Counted from the first letter of the stretch, positions 33,508-47,432 are shown. The stretch is DNA of 64,000 nucleotides from Linnemannia schmuckeri (GCA_029449235.1 JANATG010000005.1:1488001-1552000); one strand, 5' to 3'. A program made the numbers and translations. Notes: generated from the letters alone by a model not told the origin.

Positions 33508-33738
33508 GGTGGTTGTTTGTTTGCTTGTTTGTTGAGTTGCTTTGAATGTGTTTTGTTCAGATGGACGAAATGAACAATGGGTGGAAAGCAAAAAAAAGTA
33601 TATTGTAGTTTTCTTGGCACTGCAGAAAAAAAGCCCCGTGCTTGCTCACACATAGAAAATTAGAGATGTTGAGGAAGGTGTGTGTGTGTGTGACAAGTTT
33701 AGAAGAGTCGACTTTGCCCAGCCGAACTTGAGAGTCAG

Positions 33739-35677
33739 TTAATTTGCTCCGCAGGTCGCCTCTCGGTCTCCGACGGTGGCCAGGTAATGGTCAACGATGG
33801 TCCGGTCCTTCTTCAGATACATGGGGACCGAGGTCATCTTCTTGGGGTCCAGGTCAATACAGGTGATCTTATATACAAACATCTCCTCCTTCACCTTAAT
33901 CTGGTGACAGGCCTCATGAAACTCGGGACTGCCCTCGTCAACCTCAAGTCTACTGCCCCAAAATAGGAGAAGGAAAAAAATTAGCGCTTTGGTCCATTCA
34001 TTGGTTCCCGCTATTACCTTTACGCATTGAGCCAGGTACCTTGACGAGATGATACTGGCAGTCGTTGCCACTGCAGCGGAAGAGGTGTCTCTCCGGATTG
34101 TGACAAGGATAGAGCAATCTTTCAAGGTCGCTGACAGCAAAAATTCGCGTATAAAGTGCAACTGGAGGGACTCCGGCAACTCTTCCAAGTCATCCTCTGG
34201 TTCGAATCCAAGCCCTGCCGCATTATGTGTCTCGAATGTCTCCTGATCTTCTGTCATCATCGCATTCATATCCGTCCGATCCATGAACGCCTGTGCTGTC
34301 TCAAGAAACTCCTCCACAGTTGGTTCTGGGAGATGTGCGGAATCGTGTTCTAGCAAGTACGTGTAGAGTCGATGGACAGTCTCCACATCTAAGGAATCGA
34401 GTGCTTGCTGAAGGCGTCCAAGTCTCCTAAGCAGTGGCGACTCTACCAAGATCTGCGTCAACACCTCAGTAAGCCTTACTGGTCCTGAAGCATCCTTCTC
34501 ATGGTCCAACGGGTTATCGCTTTCAATCCATTGTGACTTCCGTCTTTGCTGCTGCTCATCAGGCTGAGTCGAAGTCGACGTTGAGGATTCCGATAGGCAC
34601 TGGGCCATACTCTCTCTGCTGACAGGCTGCTGTATCCCGTTCACGAAAAGGCGGAGATTATTCTGGGGTGTGTCCACGAGCGAATCCAGCGCGTCTTGAA
34701 CCAAGAGCTCTGTTCCTGAAAAAAGGTCGATTGGGCAATACTTGCTGAGAGTACCCTCCTGTCCTGTCTTTATCTTTTGATGTTGGTACATGCAGAATCG
34801 ACACTTGCGTCTCTTGATGTCCTGGTCCTTGCGGAGGAAAGCAGACTTTGTGAGGAACCCCCATTTAGGCTGCGACAATTTAGGAAATATGCAGACCGGG
34901 ATTAATGTGTATAAAGTTGACTGGTCTTCATGTAAGCATAGTATTGTCTTAATGTATCGTGCGTGCAGTACCTTGATCTCAACGGCTATATCTGACTGGC
35001 CAGGCGATGGCTTGATGAAACGCGTGTGGTCCAGAGCCAGAAATCCAACTGATTGTGCTAAGTCAATGCCCTTTTGACGCCGCGATTCTGGCCGCGAAGG
35101 CTCCATTGCCAAGGCAAGCGATGACAAGAACCCGGGGGGAAGAGCGACCGCAATCTATGACGCGTATTCAACAGAAAAGAGAAACCAATGTACATCAGCT
35201 ATCTCATCTACAAAGATATCAATAACAATGACAAACAAATAAAAACAAGGGTGGTGGCGGTATCCACCTACGAGTTGCTCAACAAAGTCTTGACCAAGAA
35301 GAAGACCAATGACCTCAGTGGCAAAGTAGGACTCCTTCGTTAGGTTCTTCATAGTAATGGTGTCGTCCCCGGAGTTTGTTCCCTCCCATCCGGTTCCTGA
35401 GTCATTGAGTCGGTCTGCCTTGCGGAGACGAAGGACTGTGTTTCTCTACGCACAGATAAAGGCAAATGGCGCATGGTGTTAGCACACATACGGTATAAAC
35501 AAGCCGAGATAGACAAATATTTTTGCCATCAAAAAAAAATGTAAGACCCTGGCGACAAAAGAACATTCAGCTTACAAAGCGCGAATGAGGCCCGATGTAC
35601 TGGAGGACGATGTTTGCGTTTCCCTCGGCCCTGTATTTCCAGTAGTCGACGCGATAGAGTTCGAGGATAGTAGCCAT
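33739..35677 (-). CDS. IPK1: Inositol-pentakisphosphate 2-kinase
   Basis: Phosphorylates inositol pentakisphosphate at the 2-position to make phytate (InsP6), a cofactor for mRNA export. 500 aa; exons 35677-35576, 35445-35272, 35154-34972, 34869-34040, 33952-33739. The N-terminus has the nucleotide-loop region AEGNANIVLQYIG. The family-defining VEIKPKWGFL (residues 150-159, split by intron 3) is followed by KRRKCRFCMYQHQK and YCPIDLFSG. The C-terminal signature is DLDPKKM..YLKKDRTIVDHYL. A Ser/Thr/Gln-rich insertion sits after the substrate-binding region. The last intron uses a GTACCT donor at 34039. Start codon is the first in frame and supported by the conserved N-lobe. The gene is 365 bp head-to-head with serine dehydratase. 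Confidence 0.93.
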
Positions 35678-36042
35678 TTTGTCTTAAGGAGAGGATCCGT
35701 AGAGGACGTTGGACATTTGGCGGTGGGGGTAAGATGGAATGGAAGGCAATGGAACCTGCACGGCTCATTCCCTCAAGAAGATAAGTCTGCAGCAGCGTGA
35801 CTCAGTTCAATTTTGCCATGGATGCTGGGCGCCCTTCTGCCGCATTTTAAAGAAGAAAGAAAGTCACCTTGATTTGAATTTCTCCATTTTTCTGCTCCAT
35901 TCGCACTGCGCTGTTTGCCTTTCTCAAACTTAAAAAGAATACAGGAGCATTTTCCTTCTTTTCGTTTCTTCTCACGGCTTGTCTTTTGTCTTCTGTTCTC
36001 ATTGTTCATTCACTCATTCGCAACCAAACAACTTGCTGCATC
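35678..36042. promoter_or_regulatory. 365-bp divergent promoter of IPK1 and serine dehydratase
   Basis: Compact head-to-head spacer. The plus-strand half (35880-36040) is C/T-rich, as in other promoters of this window. No specific binding site could be assigned. Confidence 0.5.
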
Positions 36043-37860
36043 ATGACCACCACTCCACTCCACAACCCAACCCCTCTCTTGCACTCGACCCCTCTCAGTC
36101 GCAGAACACAAACGTAAGGCACTGAGACCTACAATACAATCAAGCAGAGAGAAAAAAGGAGGCTAGTGGGATGGTGCATATTGGTGTTTGCTTTGCCCTC
36201 GTCTTTGTAATTTCCTCCGCATTCTTCAACTGATGTGTGATTCTCAGACACATATAACATTTGAGACTGAACACGATCCATCAATTGAACCCCGCCACTT
36301 GCTTCCTTTTAGAAATGTCTGGATGAAGCTCGAAAACCTCCAACCTAGCGGATCCTTCAAGATCAGGCATGTGGCACAGTTGCTATCAATTGACGCGTAC
36401 TGTAAAGTGATATTATGCCTGCGGCTGACCTTGGTATTTTCCATTAACACTGTCAACTTTATACAGAGGCGTGGGGCATATGTGCCAGCAGGCTGTCCAG
36501 AAACATGGCGCTCAAACCCATTTAGTTTGTTCCTCTGGCGGTAACGCTGGTCTGGCAGTCGCCTATGCCGGCCGTCAGCTTGAGGTCAAAGTGACTATTG
36601 TCGTCCCCCTTTCTTGCAGCGAGTTTATGAAGAAGAAGATCCAGGCTGAGGGTGCTTCTGTAGAGGTCGGAGGAGAGGTATGTTGATATTTTCTATTTTG
36701 TGCTTGTACGATGGCGGGATCATGGTTTAGATTGCTTTACATGATCCTAAAAATAATATACACTGTCCATTGGAATCTGATAGGCTTGGGACGAGGCTGA
36801 TCTTGTCGCACGTACAATGGTTGCCAATGACCCTCATGGGTAAGCAAAATTACACATTGTGAACTTGGCAGATCTTTGTTTCGCCGTCATTGAACTTAAA
36901 ACTAATGTCGTGATTGTTGTGAGCCAATAGTGTTTACATCCCTCCTTTTGATGATGCTGCCATCTGGGACGGTAACTCGACCATGATTGATGAGCTCAAG
37001 GAGCAGTTGGGCGGTGTGACTCCAGATGCCATCATCTGCTCAGTCGGAGGAGGCGGTTTGATGAGCGGCATCATTCTTGGCTGCCAAAGAGCTGGCTGGG
37101 ACAAAGGTAATGGGTACCACTAGGTTTCACAACCCAACACAACCTCTCAACGATTGATGCGTCTAATAACCTTGCCGATCCGCTAATGCTGTGCCATTTC
37201 TTGTTAAATTACATAGTGCCTCTCCTCGCTGTTGAGACTCACGGCGCCAACTCGTTCCAGCAGTCTGTTCTGGCTGGTGAGCTCGTCACTCTTCCCAAGA
37301 TTACATCCATTGCCACCACTTTGGGTGCCAAGAGGGTGTCAGCCAAAGCGTTGGAGCTTAGCATGGTTCATCCCGTCGCTCCCTTTGGCGTGAGCGACGC
37401 TATGGCGTCAAGCGCATGCTGGCAGTTCCTTGGTAAGCTTGAGAGCGCAAGTCCATCATATTATTATTTATCCTAGTATTTCTTGAACTCAACTTAGCTA
37501 TCTAACCCATGGCTTGTATCCCTCATTTCCACAGATGACCACCGCTTCCTGGTTGAGCCTGCCTGCGGTGCATCCTTATGTGTCGCCTACACTCCAGCGC
37601 TTCTCGCCAACATCTTCCCACAGCTGAACCAAGACTCTAACGTTGTCATTATTGTCTGTGGAGGCTCCAACATCAGCTTTGAACAGTTGGTCCAATACAA
37701 GGAGATGTTTGGTGCCGAAGGCCAGCAGGCAACCATTGCTGTGAGAAGTGGAGACCAGATTTTGTTGAAGATGACTACCGAGACTACTCCTCAGAGGGCT
37801 ATCATCTCCAACTCATATAAGCCTACACTCAAGGTCGCCGATGTCCTGGCCGCGGTTTAG
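36043..37860 (+). CDS. L-serine/L-threonine ammonia-lyase (serine dehydratase)
   Basis: PLP enzyme that deaminates L-serine (and threonine) to pyruvate (2-oxobutyrate); yeast homologue Cha1. 369 aa; exons 36043-36113, 36313-36366, 36467-36677, 36784-36839, 36931-37106, 37217-37432, 37535-37860. The PLP-binding lysine is Lys40 in PSGSFKIRG. SSGGNAGLA binds the substrate carboxylate, SVGGGGLMSG grips the PLP phosphate, and the late IIVCGGSN contacts the pyridine ring. The RG of KIRG is completed only by splicing across a GC-AG intron (36367-36466). Length matches the fold-type II serine dehydratase family without the C-terminal ACT domains of Ilv1, so this is the catabolic type. Confidence 0.93.
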
Positions 37861-38069
37861 GACAGACAGATACATTGATTGATAGATAGATTTCTTAAGG
37901 GCTGGATTGATTGTATAAATACGCTCAGGGATTGTCACTCTTTTTCTTGCAAACCCATCCACAAGCTTTTGGATTGCGACACAATTAGACGAGACCAACT
38001 ACAAGCAATCAGCACTCCAGAATCTCTGCAACCTCAACGACGAGTACAAGTACACCAAAGCACAGCGCA

Positions 38070-38757
38070 ATGACATCACCAGGCGGAGGATTGGACATGA
38101 CAGAGAACTCTTCCAGCTTGATCAGCAAGCGAAAGATTCAGGAGATGGTTGCGCAGATTGACCCAAGCGAGCGACTCGAACCAGAAGTCGAAGACGTATG
38201 AGATTCCTTCCCTTCCACCTCTTCCTCATCACCAGCACGCTTTCTCATTTCTCCTGTGGCGCGTATTGTTGAAAACCCTGTTCAATGGAGCGTTGAAACA
38301 ACCGTTTGTCTGATCGCGTACTTTTTTTCTGTCATGGGAAACCAACTCTTTGTTACGCCACTGTTTATTTCTTTAGATTCTCCTGGAGCTTGCAGACGAG
38401 TTTATCGAGTCGGTTACCCAGTTCGCCTGCAGACTCGCCACACACAGGAAATCGTCGACACTGGAAGTCAAGGATGTTCAGCTTCATCTCGGTAAGGAAC
38501 AAGAACGCTGCCGTTAGGCTTTGTTTTACATCACCGTCTACATGAGAAGCACAATATAACTTTTTATTGACTTTCTCCTTTCGTACTTTTGATGTGTACA
38601 CTCATCAATGACAGAGAGAAACTGGAACATCAGGATCCCGGGATTTGCGTCAGAGGAAATTCGATCAGTACGAAAGTCGACGGTGCCTTCGTCTCACACA
38701 CAGAAGCTGACTGCAGTCAACAATGCCAAGGCAGCCATTTCGACCACGACCAAGTAA
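38070..38757 (+). CDS. TAF12: TFIID/SAGA subunit TAF12
   Basis: Histone-fold subunit shared by TFIID and SAGA that pairs with TAF4 or Ada1. 127 aa; exons 38070-38195, 38377-38491, 38615-38757. After a short disordered N-terminus the fold begins at ISKRKIQEMVAQIDPSERL and continues through ILLELADEFIESV and CRLATHRKSSTLEVKDVQLHLER. The C-terminal extension NWNIRIPGFASEEIR is a TAF12 hallmark. The ATG follows an in-frame stop about 80 nt upstream (TAG), so this start is firm unless an upstream exon exists. The protein is much shorter than yeast Taf12, which has a long N-terminal region. Confidence 0.94.
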
Positions 38758-39212
38758 CGCGAGCAGTGGTTCTGATATCGGGCCTAGGAGCAAGATGATA
38801 TAAATGAAGGGATGAGAGAAGGAGGAGACCTTTCGCATGTTTTTCCCCCCAGTATGGCTTCAATCGCGTTAACAATAAGCAGGGACTAAGATCTAAGCTG
38901 GGGACAGGAGGATTTGCAAGGCAGAGAAGTGAAGGAGAATGAGTCGATGTAAAGTAGCGAACTAGCAGAAAACCCCTACCAATGTACCATTACCCACCAA
39001 CAAAATACCCAGATATCCTAATGCGAAGCGCTGAACCGATGTCCGCAGGTGCAGTCACGCAGAGAAAAGTGCGGGTTTTTCCCATTTCGAGTAGCAGCTG
39101 TCCACTCGATAAGCGAGCAGGAAATCTCCTTTTCTTCCTTTCTTTTCTTCTTTTAGTTTTCCTTTTCTTCAACTCACACTTATTCACTCCTCTCTCAACT
39201 CATTCATTCACC
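38758..39212. other. Intergenic region, 455 bp
   Basis: TAF12 3' UTR followed by a pyrimidine-rich leader (39120-39210) for the LOG gene. Nothing else recognised. Confidence 0.55.
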
Positions 39213-40743
39213 ATGACAGAGAACACCATCCCCGCTACTCCCAAGAAATTCATTACCGTCTTCTGCGGTGCCTCGCCGTAAGTCAACTGATCACCTGCAA
39301 CGACTCTTTTATTTTCCGCATGGGAATCGACTAACGCGACATTACTCCATTCTTCATTCGACTCCTAGTGGTCGCGATCCCGAGTACGTCGAAATGGCCA
39401 AGGGTATGTTGGTTTAAGAGCCCTCTCAGTTCTTTATTTCGTCGGCTGACTGCTCGAAGGAGGTGTTGCATGCATACATAATACTAACTGTTAGAGAGAG
39501 AATTTTCTGAGGAAGGAAGAGAATTGATGACAGAATACTGATACCTCGCAATTGTGTGCGCAACCTACTTTGTACTTTCTTCAATTGCTCTAGATCTTGG
39601 ACGTGAGATGCTCAAGAGAAACTATGGTCTCGTCTATGGTATGTTCATTATCTAGGAAACACTGTCGGTTGCACTTCTTATATTCCGCAAGTCGTCATTG
39701 TATATACTGATCAACCTACCCCAACTTTTTTTTTGCATTCTCTCTCGGATCAGGCGGTGGATCATACGGATTGATGGGTGCCATTGCTCAGACCATCCAC
39801 GAAGGTGGTGGAAAAGTCATTGGTGTCATCCCCGAAGCCCTCAAGAAGATTGAACGTCCAGGTGAGACTTTACACTCCATTTTTTTTTCTGATGACACGC
39901 CTCAGTCGTAACCTGTGTTGACCGTGCCACCCCTACGAATTGCATCTGGAGTGGGGAGATGTGTCATAGACACTCTACACTGCGCCCCTGGATATCTTGC
40001 TCTGACCCTGAACTTTTTTTCTTTTCTTTTTCTTCACCCCTGGGTACATCAGAGCTTGGAGGCGATGTCAAGAACGAGCAGGTGTTTGGCGAAGAGATTG
40101 TCGTCAAGGATATGCACACCAGAAAGGCGTTGATGAACAAGCTGGTAAGTTTCATATTTAGTTTCTTACTCCGTTTACGAAATCATCAACAGCTTCAGGA
40201 GCGGGGGACAGCTGGGAGAGGAGGACAGTACAGCTTATCACAAAAAAAATTGTTTTGGGTGCCAGTTTTATTTTTGTTTGCTCGTTTTGGCTGACTCGAA
40301 AGTGATATATTTTTATTTGAACCTTGCTTAGTGCGACGGATTCATCACAATGCCCGGTGGTTATGGAACCATGGAGGAGCTCCTCGAGATCACCACCTGG
40401 TCTCAGCTGAGCATCCACACCAAGCCCGTCATGCTCTTCAACATGAAGGGTTACTTCGAGTACCTCCTCAAGTTCATCGAGCACTCCATCGAAGGTTTGT
40501 GGTCTTTGCTCGCTTTCAAGTGCATTCTTCATACCTGATCAATTACTCCACTGTGCCCTTGTACTAACTTGTACCTGTTAAATTTGTTAAATAGAGAACT
40601 TTGTTGTGGACTGGAGTGCTGGCGTTATGGTCGCAGGTTCGACTGCACAGGAAGTTCTTGACAAGTTTGAGGTTTACAAGCCCCCCAAGTCCCGCTTTGA
40701 GCTCAAGTGGCACGATGTCGAAACGAGTCAGAACTTTGTGTAG
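39213..40743 (+). CDS. LOG-family cytokinin riboside 5'-monophosphate phosphoribohydrolase
   Basis: Rossmann-fold lysine-decarboxylase-like enzyme that releases a free base from a nucleoside monophosphate; plant LOG enzymes activate cytokinins this way. 218 aa; exons 39213-39277, 39369-39403, 39594-39638, 39754-39861, 40053-40144, 40332-40494, 40595-40743. It shows FITVFCGAS(P)GR, LVYGGGSYGLMG (nucleotide loop), the MHTRKALM Arg-Lys pair, and the signature PGGYGTMEELLE at 123-133. Length is typical of the family. Splice phases join cleanly at every junction. No fusion domain. The in vivo substrate in a fungus is unknown; cytokinin release and general nucleotide salvage are both possible. Confidence 0.92.
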
Positions 40744-40824
40744 ACGACTATTCCCATAATATAGAAAGCTGAAAACTACTGATTAATTAAGGGCCGCCAC
40801 ATTTGTCATCGTTGACCTGAGGCA

Positions 40825-40830
40825 AATAAA
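40825..40830 (+). terminator. AATAAA poly(A) signal of the LOG gene
   Basis: AATAAAAAA 82 nt after the stop, in the short gap before the Atx1 gene. Confidence 0.5.
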
Positions 40831-40917
40831 AAACGGACGGAGAGAACTCATCCTTTTGTTCATACATCATCCTCTTCTCCATCCACAACCCAACACACAT
40901 ACTCTCTCTCACTCACC

Positions 40918-41638
40918 ATGCCCGTATGTTACACTTTTCGCACTCGTCTCTTTTTCTGTGCGATACAGGAAGATTTGTCATGAACTTTGCGCGGCTCATT
41001 ACGCGCATAATTGATGTAATACTGGTTACTAACAGCCTTTTTTCTCATCTCAATACTTCCTCTCGATTCATTCCGACACACTAGGTTTACAAGTACGACG
41101 TTACCATGACCTGCTCTGGCTGCAGCGGCGCTGTTACCCGCGTCTTGACCAAGCTCGAGGGTAAGAAATTGATTTTTCTGTGTGTTTCCTTATATATGAT
41201 TGCAGGGTGTTTTGTGGAAATCAATACTTACTATTGAACTGTTTACTTTATAGGTGTCAAGAATTTCGATGTCTCCCTCGAGACTCAAAAGGTCACCGTC
41301 GAGTCTGACAGCCTTTCTGAGGTGAGTTAATTGGCACATATATAATTTTCAACAGGTCTGCGGAACTGGGGTGGGGAAAGGAGGAGGAGGTTATGACTAT
41401 TTCAAGGTCGGGTTTGCTGTGTCTTCAACGCCACACCACGTTTTTAACGAAGAGGCACCTTGTCAAATTTGACAGGAGAGAGAAAGGGGGAAGAGTGCGA
41501 TCAATAACTGGCATTTTGCTGTGAGCTCGTTTTCAGTAACTAATATTTGATTGTTCATTGATCTTTTTCACAACCTATTAGCAAGAGATCCTCGAAAAGA
41601 TCCAGAAGACCGGCAAGGCCGCCAAGGTTGCTGCTTAA
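40918..41638 (+). CDS. ATX1: Atx1-type cytosolic copper metallochaperone
   Basis: Small HMA-domain protein that carries Cu(I) to the Golgi copper ATPase (Ccc2/ATP7). 68 aa; exons 40918-40923, 41085-41160, 41254-41321, 41582-41638. The copper site is MTCSGC, with Cys12 and Cys15. The single betaalphabetabetaalphabeta HMA unit ends ILEKIQKTGKAAKVAA, with the usual lysine-rich C-terminus. The first coding exon is only six bases (Met-Pro), followed by a GTATGT donor. The reading frame from the next exon (VYKYDVTMTC) has no nearer ATG that would keep the first beta-strand, so this tiny exon is well supported. Confidence 0.93.
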
Positions 41639-41701
41639 ACCCATCTGACACCTTTTGCTCTCCTGTCACTTTTTTTATCACTCTCCTTTCTTTTACATTG
41701 C

Positions 41702-41707
41702 AATAAA
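41702..41707 (+). terminator. AATAAA poly(A) signal of ATX1
   Basis: CAATAAAAAAG 63 nt after the stop, followed by A-rich DNA. Confidence 0.5.
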
Positions 41708-41940
41708 AAAGAAAAAAAAAAAAAGAATGTCAAAAAAAAGCACCAATGAGTACCGTTGCGGTCCCTGACAGGTACCTGTCCCGTGACATGGGCATGGGTG
41801 AAAGCCACTCAACCTTTTACCCTCTCCTCTTTTTTTAAGCGATAAGTGTACCAATTATACGATACCGTTTTTTCTTCCCCTCTCCTCTTGCTTGCAACCA
41901 CGGACCACTTCTTTTACTCGCCAGTGTATCATCATTAATC

Positions 41941-43748
<1,808 letters not shown>

Positions 43749-44599
43749 AAACCTTACAAAAATAAAAAGCTATCTTTACAGAATACGGAGTAATAGATAA
43801 GCGTCCTAGGCCCTTACAAAAAAAATAATAAAGTGCCTTTAAGCAGTAGATGCTGCACCAAGATTTGTGAATATGGATATTTTTTTTAGACATTCAGATG
43901 TGTCCATTCCTATGATTGCCCTATGCTTTCTTTGTCTAGCGGTGTTTTTTTCGAGTCCAGTCGTTCATTTGTGTCATTGTGCTTTGTTGACAGAATGGAC
44001 GATAAGAATTTCGCTGGACTGATGGACAACAAACAGTACAATGGATGCGACCCATGCGGCGCGGAAAAATATGTATCCATGAAAAACTGATACGGTTTGA
44101 TAGGCAAAAATAATTTTGGCTTTTTTTCGCATTCCTTTTCTTGACTCACTCCACACACATCCATCCACACACGGCTCACTCTGTATCGTCGTTTAGTCTT
44201 CGTCGTCGATTTCCCACCCTATAGGGACTCAAAATGACCTGTTTTAGACCTGAGTTGACTGTTGATTTCTTTTTCCATGCAAAGTGTAAACAGAACAACA
44301 ACATAACGGTCCTTTGTGGTCCAAGCCATACTTGGTATCGTTACGAAAAGCATTGGTAACGAAGTGACTCGAGATTGTGGTATTTAAATCGGGGGAGAAA
44401 GGCCTTGATTTCAAGCATTTCATCATTCAAGCTCCTTTTTATTTATTTTTTTTACTTTTTCACTTCTTACTTCATCCTTGGCATTTTATTTTCATTTTCT
44501 CTTATCACATTCGTTTCATCTATCCTTGACATTGACGTTATCAAAACGAAAAACGCATACAACTGAAGAACTAAAACAATCATCCATTCTTCTTGTATC
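43749..44599. other. Intergenic region, 851 bp
   Basis: Hydrolase 3' UTR, then AT-rich spacer and a T-rich leader (44420-44590) before the transporter ATG. A short imperfect direct repeat of the hydrolase 3' end is visible (GTCCTAG..CCTTACAAAAA at 43742 and again near 43802). No gene seen. Confidence 0.55.
43761..43766 (+). terminator. AATAAA poly(A) signal of the hydrolase gene
   Basis: AATAAAAAGC 13 nt after the TAG; a second AATAATAAA lies about 65 nt further on. The nearer one is very close to the stop, so the second may be the one used. Confidence 0.4.
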
Positions 44600-46934
44600 A
44601 TGGTTACCGGTGCTCAATCGAACGGCAGACCATCAGTCACAATGAACCGCAACACCACAACCAACAGCGATTTCGACGAAAAAATTAGTGTCGCCACTCT
44701 CTCTCCGGAAACGAATCCATTAGACAGCACAGAAAACTCACCCAAGATTGAAAGGAACGAACCCAAAGACCTTGAGGCAGGCGGTGGCAAGGGCCAGGAT
44801 GATGATGTATTAACGAAGGCTCCAATGACCTTCCCGGATGGTGGGTTTGGATGGCTGGTTGTGTTGGGCGCATTCATGATTCAGTTCTGGTAGGGAGGAG
44901 ATTTTTTGGCCATTGTTTGTTTGTTTATGTGCTTGTCCCTCGCACCATCGACTATTCCTCCTTCTTCCTCCATTAATTTTTCTTAATAATCCTCCTCGCC
45001 TTCACTTTTCCTCTTCTCTCTTTCTTTGTTACCCACCTTTCTTTCTCTACAATTCTTAACTTCACAATAGCGGTTTTGGCTTCAACTTTTCATGGGGCGT
45101 ATATCAAGAACACTACGTCAACGAAAACATCTTTCCAGGCGCAGGGCTGACAGAGATCTCATGGGCGGGGACCATTGGTGCGGGCAGTGTATTTATTACA
45201 GGACCTTTCCAGTCCAGCATGATCCGGTGGTTTGGGACCCGACCCGTCATTGCTACAGGAATTGTCATTAGTGCTTGTGGATTGGTCATAGCTAGTTTTG
45301 TGACGAAGGTTTGGCAGTTGTATTTGACCCAAGTAAGCAGAGGAACAAAACTCTTATGAGGATGGAAAAAACGCTGCTGTGTGGTTTTTTGAAATGAGGG
45401 GTATGTGGAAGATGAAAAACGGGGAGCAAACGAGGAGATCAAGCGATCGATCTGAACTCCACTTGCCCACCCCTAACAAACTGACTAATTGATCTTATTT
45501 TTTGTGTTTGCTTCTTGTCGATTTGTGCGTATCGGTTATAGGGACTCTTGTTTGGACTTGGTGCAGGTATGTTATTGTCCTTTTTTTATTTGATTTGATC
45601 GCATTGGCCGTTTTGACATGCAGAGTGCAGTTATGTCCATGTCCTTTTTGACACTCCCATCTGCAGCTTTATCAGGGGAGAGGAAAAAACCACTCATGTA
45701 CTTGTGTGCGCACGTTGTCCCCTTTTTTTTGAAATCTGCAGCCCTATCAACAAAAAAAACTTCAACATATCCAACCGAGATCCACTGACTAATCAAAACA
45801 ACAACAACCTATGCACATCTAATAGGAATGGCAATCCTCCCAGCACTAGCAGTTCCGGTCCAATGGTTCGACAAAAAAAGAGGGCTGGCTTCGGGAATCT
45901 CGGTCGCAGGATCAGGGATTGGAGGCGCTGCATTGGCACCGTTGAACCGGTACCTGATCAGTCGCGTCGGGTACGAATGGGCGCTGCGAATCATGGCGAT
46001 TATGTTTATTGTGGTCGTGTTTTCGATCCTCCCCTGTATCCGGACCCGTGTCCCGCCGATCAAGAAGGGTGGTCCGCTGTTTGATTTCTCGCTTTATAAG
46101 GATCGTGGATTTACTACCATGTACCTCATGGTAGGATTCTTCTGAAAAACAAAGGAAAGCAAGACGCGTTGCGAATAGACGATTGGTTTTGCTAACTACG
46201 CCATCTTTCTGTCTCCATCTCTCTATCTCTATCTCTCTCTCTGTTGAACTTGTGTAGGGCGTACTGGTGACATTTGGGTATTTGACACCGGTGTACCTTC
46301 TCCCAACCTACGTCGTCAAATACGGGATGGACAAGACCACAGGCGCAACACTGGTCGGAATCTTTTCAGGTGTCAATGCAGCTTCGCGAATCATCTTGGG
46401 CATCGCGGCCGACAGATATGGACGTTTCAATGTGCTTTTCACCTGCACATTCTTGGGAGGACTGTCCTGTTTTATGTTTTGGCTGAATGCAAAGACGTTG
46501 GCAATGTCGGTAGTTTTTGTGATCTTTTATGGCATCAATGGAGGTGGGTTTGTGAGTCTGTTCCCTGTTGTTGCCGCTGAGGTAGTTGGCGTTGAGAGAT
46601 TGGCTGCTGCTGTTGGGATGTTGTATTCTGGCAACCTCTTTGGTAATTTTTTTTGTCTTTTTCGATTGATTGGGAGGTTGCTCATGGCTTTTGACGTGCA
46701 CATGCAAAAGAGACATGCTAAACATGTGTTTTACTGACTCCTCGTGGATTGTCAATGTGACGAAAAATAATAGGCAACATGCTGGGTACACCGATTGCTT
46801 CGGCGATTGTTTCGGCGTCGGGTGGATCGTACCATTGGGCGATTGTCTTTGCAGGTGCGGTGCCTATGGTAGGGGCCTTTCTGTTACTTTCTCATCGTCT
46901 TTCTATTGAGCCCCGCCTTTTTGTCAAGATATGA
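44600..46934 (+). CDS. MFS monocarboxylate-transporter-like protein (MCT/SLC16, Mch family)
   Basis: Twelve-TM major facilitator, 475 aa; exons 44600-44889, 45071-45332, 45542-45566, 45826-46130, 46258-46642, 46774-46934. The N-terminal ~75 residues are polar and cytosolic. TM1 is preceded by the MCT signature FPDGGFGWLVVLGAF. Exon 3 is only 25 nt (GLLFGLGA) but is needed to keep TM4 in frame. The loop after TM5 contains WFDKKRGLASGISVAGSGIG, the usual RG.A.G motif, and the second half has LGIAADRYGR. Family members move monocarboxylates or related small acids; fungal Mch proteins often do not carry lactate, so the substrate is open. It probably acts at the plasma or vacuolar membrane. Confidence 0.9.
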
Positions 46935-47432
46935 GCTTTCAGTACAAATAGAATAACAAATACGGACATGGGCGTAGTGTAGCCTTGCCTTGTAAATCAA
47001 ATAACGCATCATCAAAAACAAGGTTATCTGTCGCGTGGATGAACTGGGACAATGCACGTGACGGTTGGACCCCAAAGAAAAAAAAATGATGAAAATCCTT
47101 TTTCTCCCAAGAATGGTTTCCTTTTTTTTCTTCCTTCTTTGCTCTTCTTCGTCCCCGCCCATTTTTCACATCCCGTTCACATCTCATTTCTCACATTTAC
47201 TGATACCCCGTCACTTTGTCACTACGCCGTACAGTCGCCGCCGCCACCAAAGAACTTTCCCTCGCACTCACTCGATAACATACCCTATCCCCACCTCTTT
47301 CCCTTTCTCCACATACCGGACACTCGGACTCCGTCGCAATACCCCCTTCCTGCAAGCAAGCAAAAAACACATACAACAACCATAACAGCTACAACAATCG
47401 CAACAACCCTCAATACACACATATAACACAAT
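46935..47432. other. Intergenic region, 498 bp
   Basis: 3' UTR of the MFS gene and a C/A/T-rich leader for the next gene; CAACAA-rich just before the ATG. Nothing else recognised. Confidence 0.55.

Noticed and set aside
33739..35677. Reading IPK1 as one long exon because the frame stays open through 34871-34971 and 33953-34039
   Set aside because: The conserved EIKPKWGFL motif is contiguous only after removing the first segment, and the second has a good acceptor with frame kept on splicing; both are introns without stops.
38900..39190. Poly(A)/T-rich stretches as evidence of retrotransposon insertion between TAF12 and LOG
   Set aside because: No terminal repeats, target duplications or reverse-transcriptase frames; the sequence is a normal promoter-type leader.
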